Positions 1-7,674 of a DNA stretch of 38,436 bases are shown in pieces (position 1 is the first letter of the stretch; each line of letters opens with the position of its first letter). The position numbers and the translations under genes were made by a program. The stretch comes from Vulcanimicrobiota bacterium. Lineage in GTDB: Bacteria > Vulcanimicrobiota > Vulcanimicrobiia > Vulcanimicrobiales > Vulcanimicrobiaceae. The DNA lies in NCBI GenBank assembly GCA_003158195.1, contig PMHP01000034.1:1-38436 (forward strand), written 5' to 3'. The notes beneath the pieces are model-generated. The model did no database searches. It worked only from the letters and a program-made list of their open reading frames with translations, and was not told the DNA's origin.

Positions 1-69
1 TAGCTCAGTTGGTAGAGCAGCTGACTGTTAATCAGCGGGTCGTTGGTTCGAGTCCAACTTCGGGAGCCA
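1..69 (+). tRNA. tRNA-Asn (GTT), 5' end cut by window edge
   Basis: The sequence begins at the conserved U8 of a tRNA, so the seven bases of the 5' acceptor strand lie outside the window. The D arm, a five-base-pair anticodon stem (20-24 with 32-36) with anticodon GTT at 27-29, a T arm closing GTTGG with CCAAC around TTCGAGT, the 3' acceptor strand and an encoded CCA at 67-69 are all present. Anticodon GTT reads asparagine codons AAC and AAU. Confidence 0.96.
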
Positions 70-82
70 CGTTTTCATGTTG

Positions 83-108
83 AAAAACTCCGCGGCCGCG
101 GAGTTTTT
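83..108 (+). terminator. Intrinsic terminator after tRNA-Asn
   Basis: A perfect 26-base palindrome whose GC-rich core (CTCCGCGG/CCGCGGAG) is flanked by five A on the left and five T on the right. It lies 14 bases after the tRNA CCA end, so it most likely terminates the tRNA transcript. The A/T flanks make it usable in both directions. Confidence 0.85.
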
Positions 109-228
109 CTTTGGCCGTCGCGCGGGTTCGTGCGTTCTGGGAACGGTCCAAGCGTATTCTCACCGGGTTTTCATACTCTGCGGTGGACGGATGCAACGAG
201 AGCGACGCGTTCCGGGGTTTGACGTGAC

Positions 229-621
229 ATGAAGAATTTTCTGGCGATTCTGGGGGCGGCCGCGGTGCTCTCGTTTGCGGCGCCGGCCCAAGCAGTCAAC
301 ACCTCGGTCGCCGAGCCGACCACCGGCACGACCTTTCATACGGCGCTGCTCGCAGAGCAGCGTTTTGAAGCCGGGGAGATCAGCGGTACGATGCACGTCA
401 GCATCTCGCCCGAGGGCATCGTGCAAGGCTACTATCGTTCCGACGACACGGGCAGGATGCAAATGGTTGTCGGCGGCGTCACGGGACGGGATATCTGGCT
501 CGACATCGGCGGCGCACACGACATCCACATCGAGGGCACCTATCTGAACGGAACGATCGTCGGCTACACGTACCTCGACCAGCAGTACAAGTTCGAGGCG
601 ACGCCCACCTACGGCGTGTAG
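229..621 (+). CDS. Small secreted protein of unknown function
   Basis: A 130-residue protein with a clear Sec signal peptide: Lys at position 3, a hydrophobic stretch over about residues 4-18, and an Ala-rich cleavage region ending AQA near residue 22. The mature part is Gly/Thr-rich with alternating polar and hydrophobic residues, suggesting an all-beta fold. It ends four bases before the stop of the convergent aspartic protease gene. I do not recognise a family. The start at 229 is supported by the signal peptide. No strong ribosome-binding site is visible upstream, and no convincing promoter is seen in 109-228. Confidence 0.75.
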   Translation: MKNFLAILGAAAVLSFAAPAQAVNTSVAEPTTGTTFHTALLAEQRFEAGEISGTMHVSISPEGIVQGYYRSDDTGRMQMVVGGVTGRDIWLDIGGAHDIHIEGTYLNGTIVGYTYLDQQYKFEATPTYGV

Positions 622-624
622 CGG

Positions 625-2130
625 TTACTGCGCGGCGGCAGCGCTTGTGACGCTGGCGTCGCCCGCGCGCGGGACGAGCTCGAGCAGACCGCGACGGTAG
701 TCGAACGTCACGACGAAGTGGTCGAGCAATCCCGTGCCGACGTGGCCGTTGTACGAGATTTTCTTCGTCGCGCCGATGCGCTGCCGAGCGACGTCAAACG
801 CCGCGATGCGCACGTGCGGGATCGTCCCGCTGACGCCCTCGCTGTTGCCGCCGATGCCGTTCACGGCCGTCTCGCCGCTCGGCGTGAAGAGCGACTGGTG
901 CGCTTCGTAGTAGTCGTAGGCGAGGTCGATCGTGCCGTCGTCGCCGGTGTCGATTTGCAGCGGAACGGTCGCGCCTCCGAGACTGACGGGCACGACCGGC
1001 ACGAAGTTCTCGAACGTAAGCGCGATGCCGGAGTCGTCGCTTCCGCCGCTCGGTGCGATCTGGACCTCGCGCTTCCCGAAATCGAGCGTGATTCGCGCGT
1101 GCGCGAAGACGTCCGCGCCTAAAATCGCATCGCATCCATATTGCGCGAGGTCGTGCAATACGACGTAATTCGCTGCCGGATAGACGGCGCCGCCGACGGT
1201 TAGCGCCGGTGCGCGCACGACGCCGGTCACGTACTGGCCGATCCCGTGGACGTCGTACGTTCCCGCAACCGGCTCGATCCCAAGTTTTTCGGACAACTCG
1301 AGGCTCATCGATAAGCCCGAATCGCCCGTATCGAGCAGGCACGACGCCGCTTGACCGCCGATCGTGCACGCTACGACCGGCTGCGCGCCGCCGCGAACGA
1401 GTTTCTGCATCGGAACCGTCGCTTCGCCCGCGGACAGGTCCGGGACGAGCCCGGCCGGGGCTTGGAGCGGCCCCTCGACGATCGTGCGCTCGACGTACTG
1501 GGTAAATTTTTCGCCGTTGAGCGAGATCGCAAACGGTAAGGTGACTTTGCCGCCGATCTTGCGCTGATCGCCGAACTCGAAAGCGTACCTATGTTCGTCG
1601 GAGATGACCCCGACGACGAGCCCGCTTGCCGGATCGATCACCACGTCGAGCAGCGCGCCTAACCGCGCTGCCACCGAGATGCGGCGATACTTTTGGCCGT
1701 CGCGCGACACGGGGTCGCGTTCGACGATGGTTCCGCCGTTTTTGCGGAAGGCGGGATCGGTGAACGCATACGAAGCGATCGCACGCAACGTCAGCTGCAA
1801 GCCGTCGACGCCGGACGTGAGCGGCAACGCGGTATCGTTGAAATTGGTTTCGTAGCTGCGCTCGCCGTCAAAAAAGAACCCGGTGCAGATGTCTTTCGCG
1901 CAGCTTCGCGCGTGATACTTAAGCCCTTGCGTTTCGGTCGTGACCTCGAAGGTCGTTCCGTCATGCACCTCGAGGGAGCGGCTCACGATGTGGAAACGAT
2001 ACGGGGCACCGCTAGCGGCGCGGGCTTTCGCGAGCAGTCCGTCGAGCGCGCCGTCCGGCGCGGGCGCGGCATCGCCCAGAGCCGCACCGGCAACGAAAAA
2101 GACGGCAGCGAGCGTCATGGCGAAGCGCAT
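625..2130 (-). CDS. Secreted aspartic protease with two retropepsin-like modules
   Basis: About 500 residues. The N-terminus is a signal peptide (hydrophobic stretch TLAAVFFVAGAALG). An N-terminal domain of about 215 residues resembles outer-membrane lipoprotein-sorting-type beta domains only loosely. Two aspartic protease modules follow, each with its own DTG: LLDTGDSGLS (Asp269 counted from the first Met at 2136) and QIDTGDDGTIDL (Asp396). ILGADV and the downstream G-rich flaps fit retropepsin-like proteases, which normally work as dimers, so this looks like a covalent dimer. Family knowledge predicts peptide hydrolysis in the periplasm or outside the cell; the substrate is unknown. The start is uncertain: Met at 2136, 2130 or 2118 are all in frame. 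I chose 2130 because a GAAGG lies nine bases upstream. The start region overlaps that of the divergent plus-strand gene. Confidence 0.82.
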   Translation of the reverse strand: MRFAMTLAAVFFVAGAALGDAAPAPDGALDGLLAKARAASGAPYRFHIVSRSLEVHDGTTFEVTTETQGLKYHARSCAKDICTGFFFDGERSYETNFNDTALPLTSGVDGLQLTLRAIASYAFTDPAFRKNGGTIVERDPVSRDGQKYRRISVAARLGALLDVVIDPASGLVVGVISDEHRYAFEFGDQRKIGGKVTLPFAISLNGEKFTQYVERTIVEGPLQAPAGLVPDLSAGEATVPMQKLVRGGAQPVVACTIGGQAASCLLDTGDSGLSMSLELSEKLGIEPVAGTYDVHGIGQYVTGVVRAPALTVGGAVYPAANYVVLHDLAQYGCDAILGADVFAHARITLDFGKREVQIAPSGGSDDSGIALTFENFVPVVPVSLGGATVPLQIDTGDDGTIDLAYDYYEAHQSLFTPSGETAVNGIGGNSEGVSGTIPHVRIAAFDVARQRIGATKKISYNGHVGTGLLDHFVVTFDYRRGLLELVPRAGDASVTSAAAAQ

Positions 2131-2134
2131 GGGC

Positions 2135-2533
2135 ATGGCCTTCGAACTCGTCGACCGCTATCTTCTCGGCGAGGCCGTCTCCAAACCGGACGTGGTGGCG
2201 GCGATCCTGGCGGAGCGCTCGACGCAGCCTGCGGCGGCTCCATTTTATCGCGCTTTCGAAGCCGTCGGTGCGCGCGCTGCCGACGAATCCTTCATCGCTT
2301 TGCGTCTTGTTCTGGCCGGCAAGGCTGCCGAGGACGGCGCGGTCCGCCGGTTGCGGGCGCTGACCTCAATCGCCCGGGCCGGCCGTGCCGGCGATCGCGC
2401 GGGGCTTGCTTTGGTCCTTAAGCGCGATAGAGCGCTGCTTGAGGATTTGCCGGCGGCCTCGATCGATGTCCCCGAGGAGCGCGAGCGGCTGATCGCCGCC
2501 GCCAGCGCCGCGTATCGCGAGGCGCTCGCGTGA
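2135..2533 (+). CDS. Small alpha-helical protein of unknown function
   Basis: About 132 residues, rich in Ala, Arg and Leu, and predicted almost entirely helical from its regular hydrophobic spacing. It has no signal peptide, membrane segment or recognised motif. In-frame ATG codons at 2129 and 2135 overlap the divergent start of the aspartic protease gene, and no good ribosome-binding site is seen, so the start is uncertain. Its stop lies 68 bases before the next gene, which leads into the nagZ operon on the same strand. Codon use (strong G/C at third positions) matches its neighbours, which supports a real gene. No function is assigned. Confidence 0.6.
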   Translation: MAFELVDRYLLGEAVSKPDVVAAILAERSTQPAAAPFYRAFEAVGARAADESFIALRLVLAGKAAEDGAVRRLRALTSIARAGRAGDRAGLALVLKRDRALLEDLPAASIDVPEERERLIAAASAAYREALA

Positions 2534-2601
2534 CTGGGCGTGCCGACCATTCAAAGGTCAAAAGGAACGTCGGCTTCGACCAGCTACGTTACAGAGGCGC
2601 C

Positions 2602-3000
2602 ATGCCTCGGTTATCGCTCGCTTTTCTCGCCGCCCTCGCCGTGCTCGCCTTTGCCGGCGCGTCGTCGACGAGAGCGGTCGTGCCGGCGGGTCCGGCTGCG
2701 ACGGCCGTTGCGAGCGCCGCGCTTCCAACTTCGAGCGGCGACGATGCGCTGTTCGCCAAGAACGCCGGAACGATCCAGGGCCGGATTACGAGCATCGACT
2801 ACCACACCGGCGTGATGGCGGTCGACGTCACGGGGGGCGGTGCGAAGAAGACCTACGACGTGCTGGTTGTACCGGGTACGAACATTCAGGGCGCGAAGGA
2901 CTTCCACACGATCGCCGATTTGAAGAAGGGCGCGCGGGTTGAGGTGCTGATGAGCCAGCACGGCACGACGTACACGGCGCAGATCATCCGCCTCTTGTAG
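2602..3000 (+). CDS. Small secreted protein, possible OB-like beta domain
   Basis: 132 residues starting at ATG 2602, with a signal peptide (MPRLSLAFLAALAVLAFAGA, cleavage near SSTRA). The mature domain, about residues 55-132, contains alternating strands (GRITSIDYHTG, VEVLMSQHGTTYTAQII). It resembles small beta-barrel domains of the DUF5666 or OB type often found in secreted proteins, but this is a weak similarity. A longer reading from 2530 exists but would bury the signal peptide, so I prefer 2602. The stop TAG shares its last base with the GTG start of nagZ, so the two are translationally coupled. A role in the cell envelope is only suggested by the context. Confidence 0.75.
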   Translation: MPRLSLAFLAALAVLAFAGASSTRAVVPAGPAATAVASAALPTSSGDDALFAKNAGTIQGRITSIDYHTGVMAVDVTGGGAKKTYDVLVVPGTNIQGAKDFHTIADLKKGARVEVLMSQHGTTYTAQIIRLL

Positions 3001-4550
3001 TGCAGCGCCCGGGCCGAATCGCGGGATCCGAGCTCGAGCGCCTTGCGGGCTCCGTGTTCTGCGTCGGCCTTCCCGGCGATCGCCTCACCGACGACGATCG
3101 CAAGAGCCTGGCGGCTCTGGGGCCAGGGGGGATCGTGCTCTTCGGACGCAACGTCTCGACGCTCGTAGCGACCCGAGCGCTCCTGCACGACGCACGCGAA
3201 GCGATCGGAGGCGATCGTCCGGCACTCGGCTGCGTCGATCAGGAGGGCGGCCGCGTCGTGCGCTTGCGCTTTGCCGCAGAGGCGCTGCCGTCGATGATGG
3301 CGCTCGGGGCGGCGGACGATGCGGAGCTCGCAGAACGCGCCGGCGGACGGCTCGCGAACGAATTGCGGGCAATTGGTGCGAACGTCAATTTCGCTCCGGT
3401 GCTCGATCTCGCGCTCGAGCAGCAGAGCTCGGTCGTCGGCGGCCGGGCCCTCGGGAGCGAGCCGCAAGCGGTCGCGCGCTTGGGTGCGGCGCTGGTGCGC
3501 GGCATGCAACGGCGTGGGGTCGTCGCGACCCCCAAGCACTTTCCCGGCCACGGCGCGACCGCCCGCGATTCGCACGTCGAGCTGCCGGTCATCGAGGCGG
3601 ATCTTGCGACTTTGCGCTCGCGCGAACTCGTGCCGTTCGCCGCAGCGTTTGCGGCGGGCGCGCGCGCGGTGATGAGCGTGCACGTGGTCGTGCGGGCCTT
3701 GGATTCCGAACGCCCCGCGACGCTTTCACCGCGTATTCTCACCGTCTTATTGCGCGGAGAAATGGGGTTCGAGGGCGTCTGTTTCACCGATTGCCTGATG
3801 ATGGACGCGATCGCCGGAACCGTGGGCACCGTCGAGGGAGCGGTGCAGGCGTTTGCCGCGGGCGCGGACGTTGCGCTAATCAGTCACGATCTTGCCTTGG
3901 CGTGCGCGGCGCGCGATGCGGTGGTCGCCGCCGTGTCGTCGGGAGTGTTGCCGCTCGCGCGATTGGAAGAAGCAGCGGCGCGGGTCGCGCGCTTGCAGTC
4001 GTCGGGGGCGGCGGCAGCACAACCGGTTGATTTTGTCGACGACGAGATCGCGCGCGAGATCGCGCGCCGCGGGCTACGGGTCGTGCGCGGAGAACCGCGG
4101 ATCGACCGCGATCGCCCCGTGACCGTGATCTCGTTTGAAGGAGACGTCTCGGACGGGATCGCCAAGAGCAGTTCGCAGCGGCCCTCGCTCAGTCTCGCGC
4201 TGCGGCGCCGTCGCGCAAAAAGCGAACTGATGCGCGTGCCGCTTGCGCCGGACGACGCGATGCTCGAGATACTCCTCGAAGTCGCGCGCGCACAAGGCGA
4301 CCGCCAATTCGTGCTCGTCGCACGGCGCGCGCACCGTTATCCGGCACAAAGCCGCGCGCTCGACGCGCTGCTGAGCGTCGCACCGGACGCAATTGCCGTC
4401 TCCGCGCTCGAACCGTTCGATCTTGAGGCCCTGAGCCGCGCGCACGCGCTCGTCTCCACGAACGGCGATGAAGCGGCGAACCTTGAGGCGCTCGCGGACC
4501 TGCTCGTTGGAAAGGCTCCCGAGGCCATGGGGGCGGGAAGGAGTCTGTAG
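3000..4550 (+). CDS. nagZ: Beta-N-acetylhexosaminidase NagZ (glycoside hydrolase family 3)
   Basis: NagZ removes the non-reducing GlcNAc from muropeptides and GlcNAc-anhydroMurNAc during peptidoglycan recycling. Family-3 signatures are clear: CVDQEGGRVVRL around residues 79-90, KHFPGHGATARDSHVELP carrying the Asp-His dyad that acts as general acid/base in NagZ, and FTDCLMMDAI with the catalytic nucleophile Asp264. There is no signal peptide, so it is probably cytoplasmic. At 516 residues it is longer than single-domain NagZ (about 340). The extra 170-180 C-terminal residues look like the second alpha/beta domain of larger family-3 enzymes. The start is GTG overlapping the upstream TAG. The downstream anmK, N-acetylglucosamine kinase and murQ make the pathway assignment strong. 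Confidence 0.93.
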   Translation: MQRPGRIAGSELERLAGSVFCVGLPGDRLTDDDRKSLAALGPGGIVLFGRNVSTLVATRALLHDAREAIGGDRPALGCVDQEGGRVVRLRFAAEALPSMMALGAADDAELAERAGGRLANELRAIGANVNFAPVLDLALEQQSSVVGGRALGSEPQAVARLGAALVRGMQRRGVVATPKHFPGHGATARDSHVELPVIEADLATLRSRELVPFAAAFAAGARAVMSVHVVVRALDSERPATLSPRILTVLLRGEMGFEGVCFTDCLMMDAIAGTVGTVEGAVQAFAAGADVALISHDLALACAARDAVVAAVSSGVLPLARLEEAAARVARLQSSGAAAAQPVDFVDDEIAREIARRGLRVVRGEPRIDRDRPVTVISFEGDVSDGIAKSSSQRPSLSLALRRRRAKSELMRVPLAPDDAMLEILLEVARAQGDRQFVLVARRAHRYPAQSRALDALLSVAPDAIAVSALEPFDLEALSRAHALVSTNGDEAANLEALADLLVGKAPEAMGAGRSL

Positions 4551-4590
4551 CCTAAAAAGGCTAATATACCGGCCAAAAGGAGTCTCATCC

Positions 4591-5028
4591 ATGGCACGTA
4601 TGAATTGGATAGGCCGGCACGGCATTGCCGTCGCCGCTCTCGCGAGCGCGATCGGGTGTTCGGGTAGCCCGACTCCCGGAAAGGTCATTTGCCACGAGCC
4701 GTTGCTCCCTGTGGAGCAACTGCTGTATCCGATCCCGGGCGCTACGGGGGTTCCGACTGCTGCCGGCTCGCTCGTGTTCGGCGGGGCTCTTCCTGGGGGT
4801 TCGGTCGTACTGAGCGCAAACGGCGTGCAGACGAAGCTCGGGAATATGGTCGCGGCGCCCTCGCCGCTTCCGAGCCCGATGGCATCTCCGCAAGCCGGAT
4901 GGGTGCTATCGTCGGCGCCGTACCCGGCGCTCGCCTCGGCAACGACGTACACCGTATTGGTCGTCCTTGACTTCGGCCCCGCGTGTCCGGTTACGGTTAC
5001 TACCAAGGGCGAGTTTACGACGCAATGA
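4591..5028 (+). CDS. Putative lipoprotein, first of a paralogous pair
   Basis: 145 residues starting at ATG 4591, with a good ribosome-binding site (AAAAGGAG) about nine bases upstream. The N-terminus has basic residues, a hydrophobic stretch and a Cys in SAIGC, a plausible but imperfect lipobox. The mature part contains QLLYPIPGATGVPT, a Pro/Ser segment PSPLPSPMASP and a C-terminal TTYTVLVV...C...GEFTTQ. All of these recur in the next gene, so the two arose by duplication. The C-terminal half resembles a fibronectin-III or Ig-like strand pattern (PYPAL...ATTYTVLV). The stop overlaps the start of the paralogue by four bases. Function unknown; insertion in a peptidoglycan-recycling operon suggests an envelope location. 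Confidence 0.8.
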   Translation: MARMNWIGRHGIAVAALASAIGCSGSPTPGKVICHEPLLPVEQLLYPIPGATGVPTAAGSLVFGGALPGGSVVLSANGVQTKLGNMVAAPSPLPSPMASPQAGWVLSSAPYPALASATTYTVLVVLDFGPACPVTVTTKGEFTTQ

Positions 5029-5462
5029 AGATCGTAGCCGGAGTCGCGCTTGCGTCGGCAGCACTGACAACCGCGTGCTCGACACCGTCAGCAGGAATCG
5101 GGCCGCCGCACCCTTGTCCGGCGCTCGCGCTGGTCGCACCTCAGCTGCTCTATCCGATCCCCGGCGCAACCGGCGTTCCGACAGTGGCCGGGTCTCTCGT
5201 GGTCGCGGGCTCTTTGCCGTCGTCGATCGCCGTCGAGCTCGTTGCGCAAGGCGGCGTCACCCTCGATTTAGGCCCGCTGCGCGCCCCGCCCTCGCCGCTT
5301 CCGTCGCCGGAGGCGACGCCAACCAACCCGATGGCGACGCTCAACGGCGTCGCATATCCGGCGCTCGAGCCGGCGACGACGTACTCGGTTGCCTACCACG
5401 ATACCGCGAAGGTCTGCCCGATACCGGTCGGCGGCAATACGGGGTCTTTCACGACGCAATAG
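5025..5462 (+). CDS. Putative lipoprotein, second of a paralogous pair
   Basis: 145 residues from ATG 5025, which overlaps the upstream TGA as ATGA. An in-frame ATG at 4983 would place the signal peptide internally and is rejected. The signal sequence MKIVAGVALASAALTTAC gives a better lipobox than its paralogue. It shares with it QLLYPIPGATGVPT, AGSLV, PSPLPSP, a PALE/PALA-ATTYSV strand pair and a terminal FTTQ, and the two are the same length. It is probably membrane-anchored through the lipidated Cys, with a small beta-sandwich exposed. The stop is 14 bases before the serine hydrolase start. Confidence 0.82.
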   Translation: MKIVAGVALASAALTTACSTPSAGIGPPHPCPALALVAPQLLYPIPGATGVPTVAGSLVVAGSLPSSIAVELVAQGGVTLDLGPLRAPPSPLPSPEATPTNPMATLNGVAYPALEPATTYSVAYHDTAKVCPIPVGGNTGSFTTQ

Positions 5463-5476
5463 GAATCCGGTCTGTC

Positions 5477-6502
5477 GTGGCCTGCGATGGGATCGTGCGC
5501 GCGGGGTTGGGAGAACGGTATACCGGTGCGGTGTTGCGCGTGGAGCGCGCAGGCGCAGCCGTTTTCGAGCGCGCGTATGGGCGCCTCGCCGCCGCGCCGG
5601 ACGACGGCGACGTCGAGATAACGACGCGTTTCGATCTCGCCTCGCTCACGAAGGTCTTCGTTTCGACGCTCGCGCTGATCGCGGTCGACGAACGGCGGCT
5701 CGCGCTCGACGAACCGCTCGTTGCGTGGTTTCCCGATTGGCGCGGCACCGCTCACGAGCCGATCTCCCTGCGCATGCTGCTCGCGCACATCTCCGGCATG
5801 CAGTCGGGCGCCGACTATCGCGTGCTGACCTTCGAGAACGTGGAACGCTTCGCGCGCGAATGCCCGCTCGTTGCGCGGCCCGGCGAGCGCGTCATCTACA
5901 GCGACATCGGCTTCATCGTGCTCGGCGAGTTGCTCGCGCGTTGTTACGAGCGCTCTCTCGGAAGGCTCGCGAATGGGTTCGCGGCGCACTTGGGGCTGGA
6001 AGCGACTGCCTATCGACCGCGGAACGACGATCCTGCGACTTTTCCGGCGACCGAAGAAGACAACTGGCGTGGTCGCGTGCGCGGCAGCGTGCACGACGAA
6101 AAGGCGCATCTGATGAACGGGGTTGCGGGGCACGCCGGTCTGTTCGGGACGGCGCGTGACGTCGCCAAACTCGCCGAGGCGTACCTCGGCGTACTGCACG
6201 GGCGCGGCGGCGACGTCGTCTCGCCGGCACTCGCCCTCGAAGCGATCGTCGAGCACGGGGCGGACCCGGTGCTACGCCGCGGGCTCGGCTGGGCCCTCAA
6301 GACCAGCGACGAGAACTCGTGCGGTGCGCTGATGACGCAAGCGACCTTCGGACACACGGGCTTTACCGGCACCGTCGTTTGGGCCGATCCCATCCGCGAC
6401 CTCTCCGTCGTGCTGCTGACGAACGCCGTCTACTACGGCCGTCGCGACCTGCGCGATCTGCGGGCAGCAGTCTGCGACGCCGCCGTTCGGGAGTTTGGCT
6501 AA
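5477..6502 (+). CDS. Beta-lactamase family serine hydrolase (class C / DD-peptidase-like)
   Basis: About 341 residues with the three motifs of the serine beta-lactamase/penicillin-binding fold: SLTK with the nucleophilic Ser (after TTRFDLA), YSD in ERVIYSDIGF in place of the YxN motif, and HTG in FGHTGFTG in place of KTG. Members of this family include class C beta-lactamases, DD-carboxypeptidases, esterases and amidases. Position between NagZ and AnmK suggests a peptidoglycan-fragment substrate, but this is inference. No signal peptide is visible with the GTG starts at 5477 or 5495, so it may be cytoplasmic. I chose 5477 for the AGGA about 12 bases upstream. The stop TAA shares its last base with the anmK ATG. 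Confidence 0.85.
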   Translation: MACDGIVRAGLGERYTGAVLRVERAGAAVFERAYGRLAAAPDDGDVEITTRFDLASLTKVFVSTLALIAVDERRLALDEPLVAWFPDWRGTAHEPISLRMLLAHISGMQSGADYRVLTFENVERFARECPLVARPGERVIYSDIGFIVLGELLARCYERSLGRLANGFAAHLGLEATAYRPRNDDPATFPATEEDNWRGRVRGSVHDEKAHLMNGVAGHAGLFGTARDVAKLAEAYLGVLHGRGGDVVSPALALEAIVEHGADPVLRRGLGWALKTSDENSCGALMTQATFGHTGFTGTVVWADPIRDLSVVLLTNAVYYGRRDLRDLRAAVCDAAVREFG

Positions 6503-7674
6503 TGCGCGCGCTGGGCCTGATGTCGGGAACCTCGCTCGACGGCATCGATGCCGCGCTCGTCGACATTCGACCGCGCGGAGACGGCTATGCCCTCAAACCG
6601 ATCCGTTTCGTCAGCGAGCCCTTCGCGCCCGAAATGCGTGCGCGTTTGCGCGCCGCGCTGCCGCCGAATGCGCCGCATCCCGCGGAGATCGCGGCGCTCG
6701 ACGGCGCGCTCGGCGACCTCTTTGCCGCTGCGGCGAAGAACGCGGCGAACGGCGCAAGCGTCGACTATCTCGCGAGTCACGGTCTCACGCTCTTCCACCG
6801 CGGCGAAGCGGCGCAAACCTTGCAGATCGGCGATCCTTACCGCGTGCGCGATGCGTTCGGTGCGAGCGTCGTTTTCGATTTTCGTCGCGCGGATTGCGCG
6901 CTTGGGGGAAATGGCGCGCCGCTCGTGCCGTACGTCGACGCGCGCCTGTTCGCGTCTGCCCAGCGCAACGTGGTCGCGCTGAACCTCGGCGGGATCGCCA
7001 ACGTCACCGTCCTGCCGCGCGGCTGCACCCCGCTCGACGCGATCGCCTGGGATACGGGTCCGGGTAACATGTTGATCGACGCACTACTGGTGCGTCGTAC
7101 CAACGGTGCAGAGACGTTCGATCGCGACGGTGCGCTGGCCGCGCGCGGGAAGGTCGACGCGCGTGCGGTCGACGAACTCGTCGCGCGCGAAGCGTTTTAT
7201 CTCGCGTTGCCACCGCCCAAATCGACCGGACGCGAACGGTTCGGCGACGGATTTCTCGAGGCGCACGCGGATGTGTTCGCGCGTCTCTCGCTCGAAGATG
7301 GGTGCGCGACCTTGTGTGCGTTCACGGTCGCGACGATCGGCGACAGTCTGGATGCGTACGGTCCGCCGAACGCGCGCGTGATCGCGAGCGGAGGCGGGAC
7401 GCATAACGCGACCTTGATGCACTTCCTCGCGGAGCGCCTCGCGCGCAGCGGTTGCGACTTGGAGCGCAGCAACGCCTACGGCATCGACCCCGACGCAAAG
7501 GAAGCGATCGCCTTCGCCGTTCTCGGCTACGAAACGTTGCGCGGCCGCCCCGCGAGCCTCCCCGGCGCGACCGGTGCCCGGCACCCCGCCCTCCTCGGCG
7601 CGATCGCGCCCTCGGGGCTGGAAAAGCTCCTCGCGAAGATTCGCGAGGAATGTACGGCGAACGACCCGGGATGA
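6502..7674 (+). CDS. anmK: Anhydro-N-acetylmuramic acid kinase AnmK
   Basis: AnmK opens and phosphorylates 1,6-anhydro-MurNAc with ATP to give MurNAc-6-phosphate, the substrate of MurQ. The 390-residue protein begins MRALGLMSGTSLDGIDAAL, the hallmark N-terminal nucleotide-binding signature of the family. It also has ALNLGGIANVT, DTGPGNMLID and a C-terminal SGGGTHNATLM, all typical of AnmK in the sugar kinase/Hsp70/actin fold. Length matches the family (about 370-390). The ATG at 6502 overlaps the preceding TAA, and the stop overlaps the next start as ATGA. It is presumably translated in a coupled operon with the flanking recycling genes. Confidence 0.96.
   Translation: MRALGLMSGTSLDGIDAALVDIRPRGDGYALKPIRFVSEPFAPEMRARLRAALPPNAPHPAEIAALDGALGDLFAAAAKNAANGASVDYLASHGLTLFHRGEAAQTLQIGDPYRVRDAFGASVVFDFRRADCALGGNGAPLVPYVDARLFASAQRNVVALNLGGIANVTVLPRGCTPLDAIAWDTGPGNMLIDALLVRRTNGAETFDRDGALAARGKVDARAVDELVAREAFYLALPPPKSTGRERFGDGFLEAHADVFARLSLEDGCATLCAFTVATIGDSLDAYGPPNARVIASGGGTHNATLMHFLAERLARSGCDLERSNAYGIDPDAKEAIAFAVLGYETLRGRPASLPGATGARHPALLGAIAPSGLEKLLAKIREECTANDPG

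Noticed and set aside
4967-5476. N-terminal extension of the serine hydrolase frame through the second lipoprotein
   Set aside because: The extension is Arg-rich and out of frame with the well-supported lipoprotein; the hydrolase homology begins only after about 5490.
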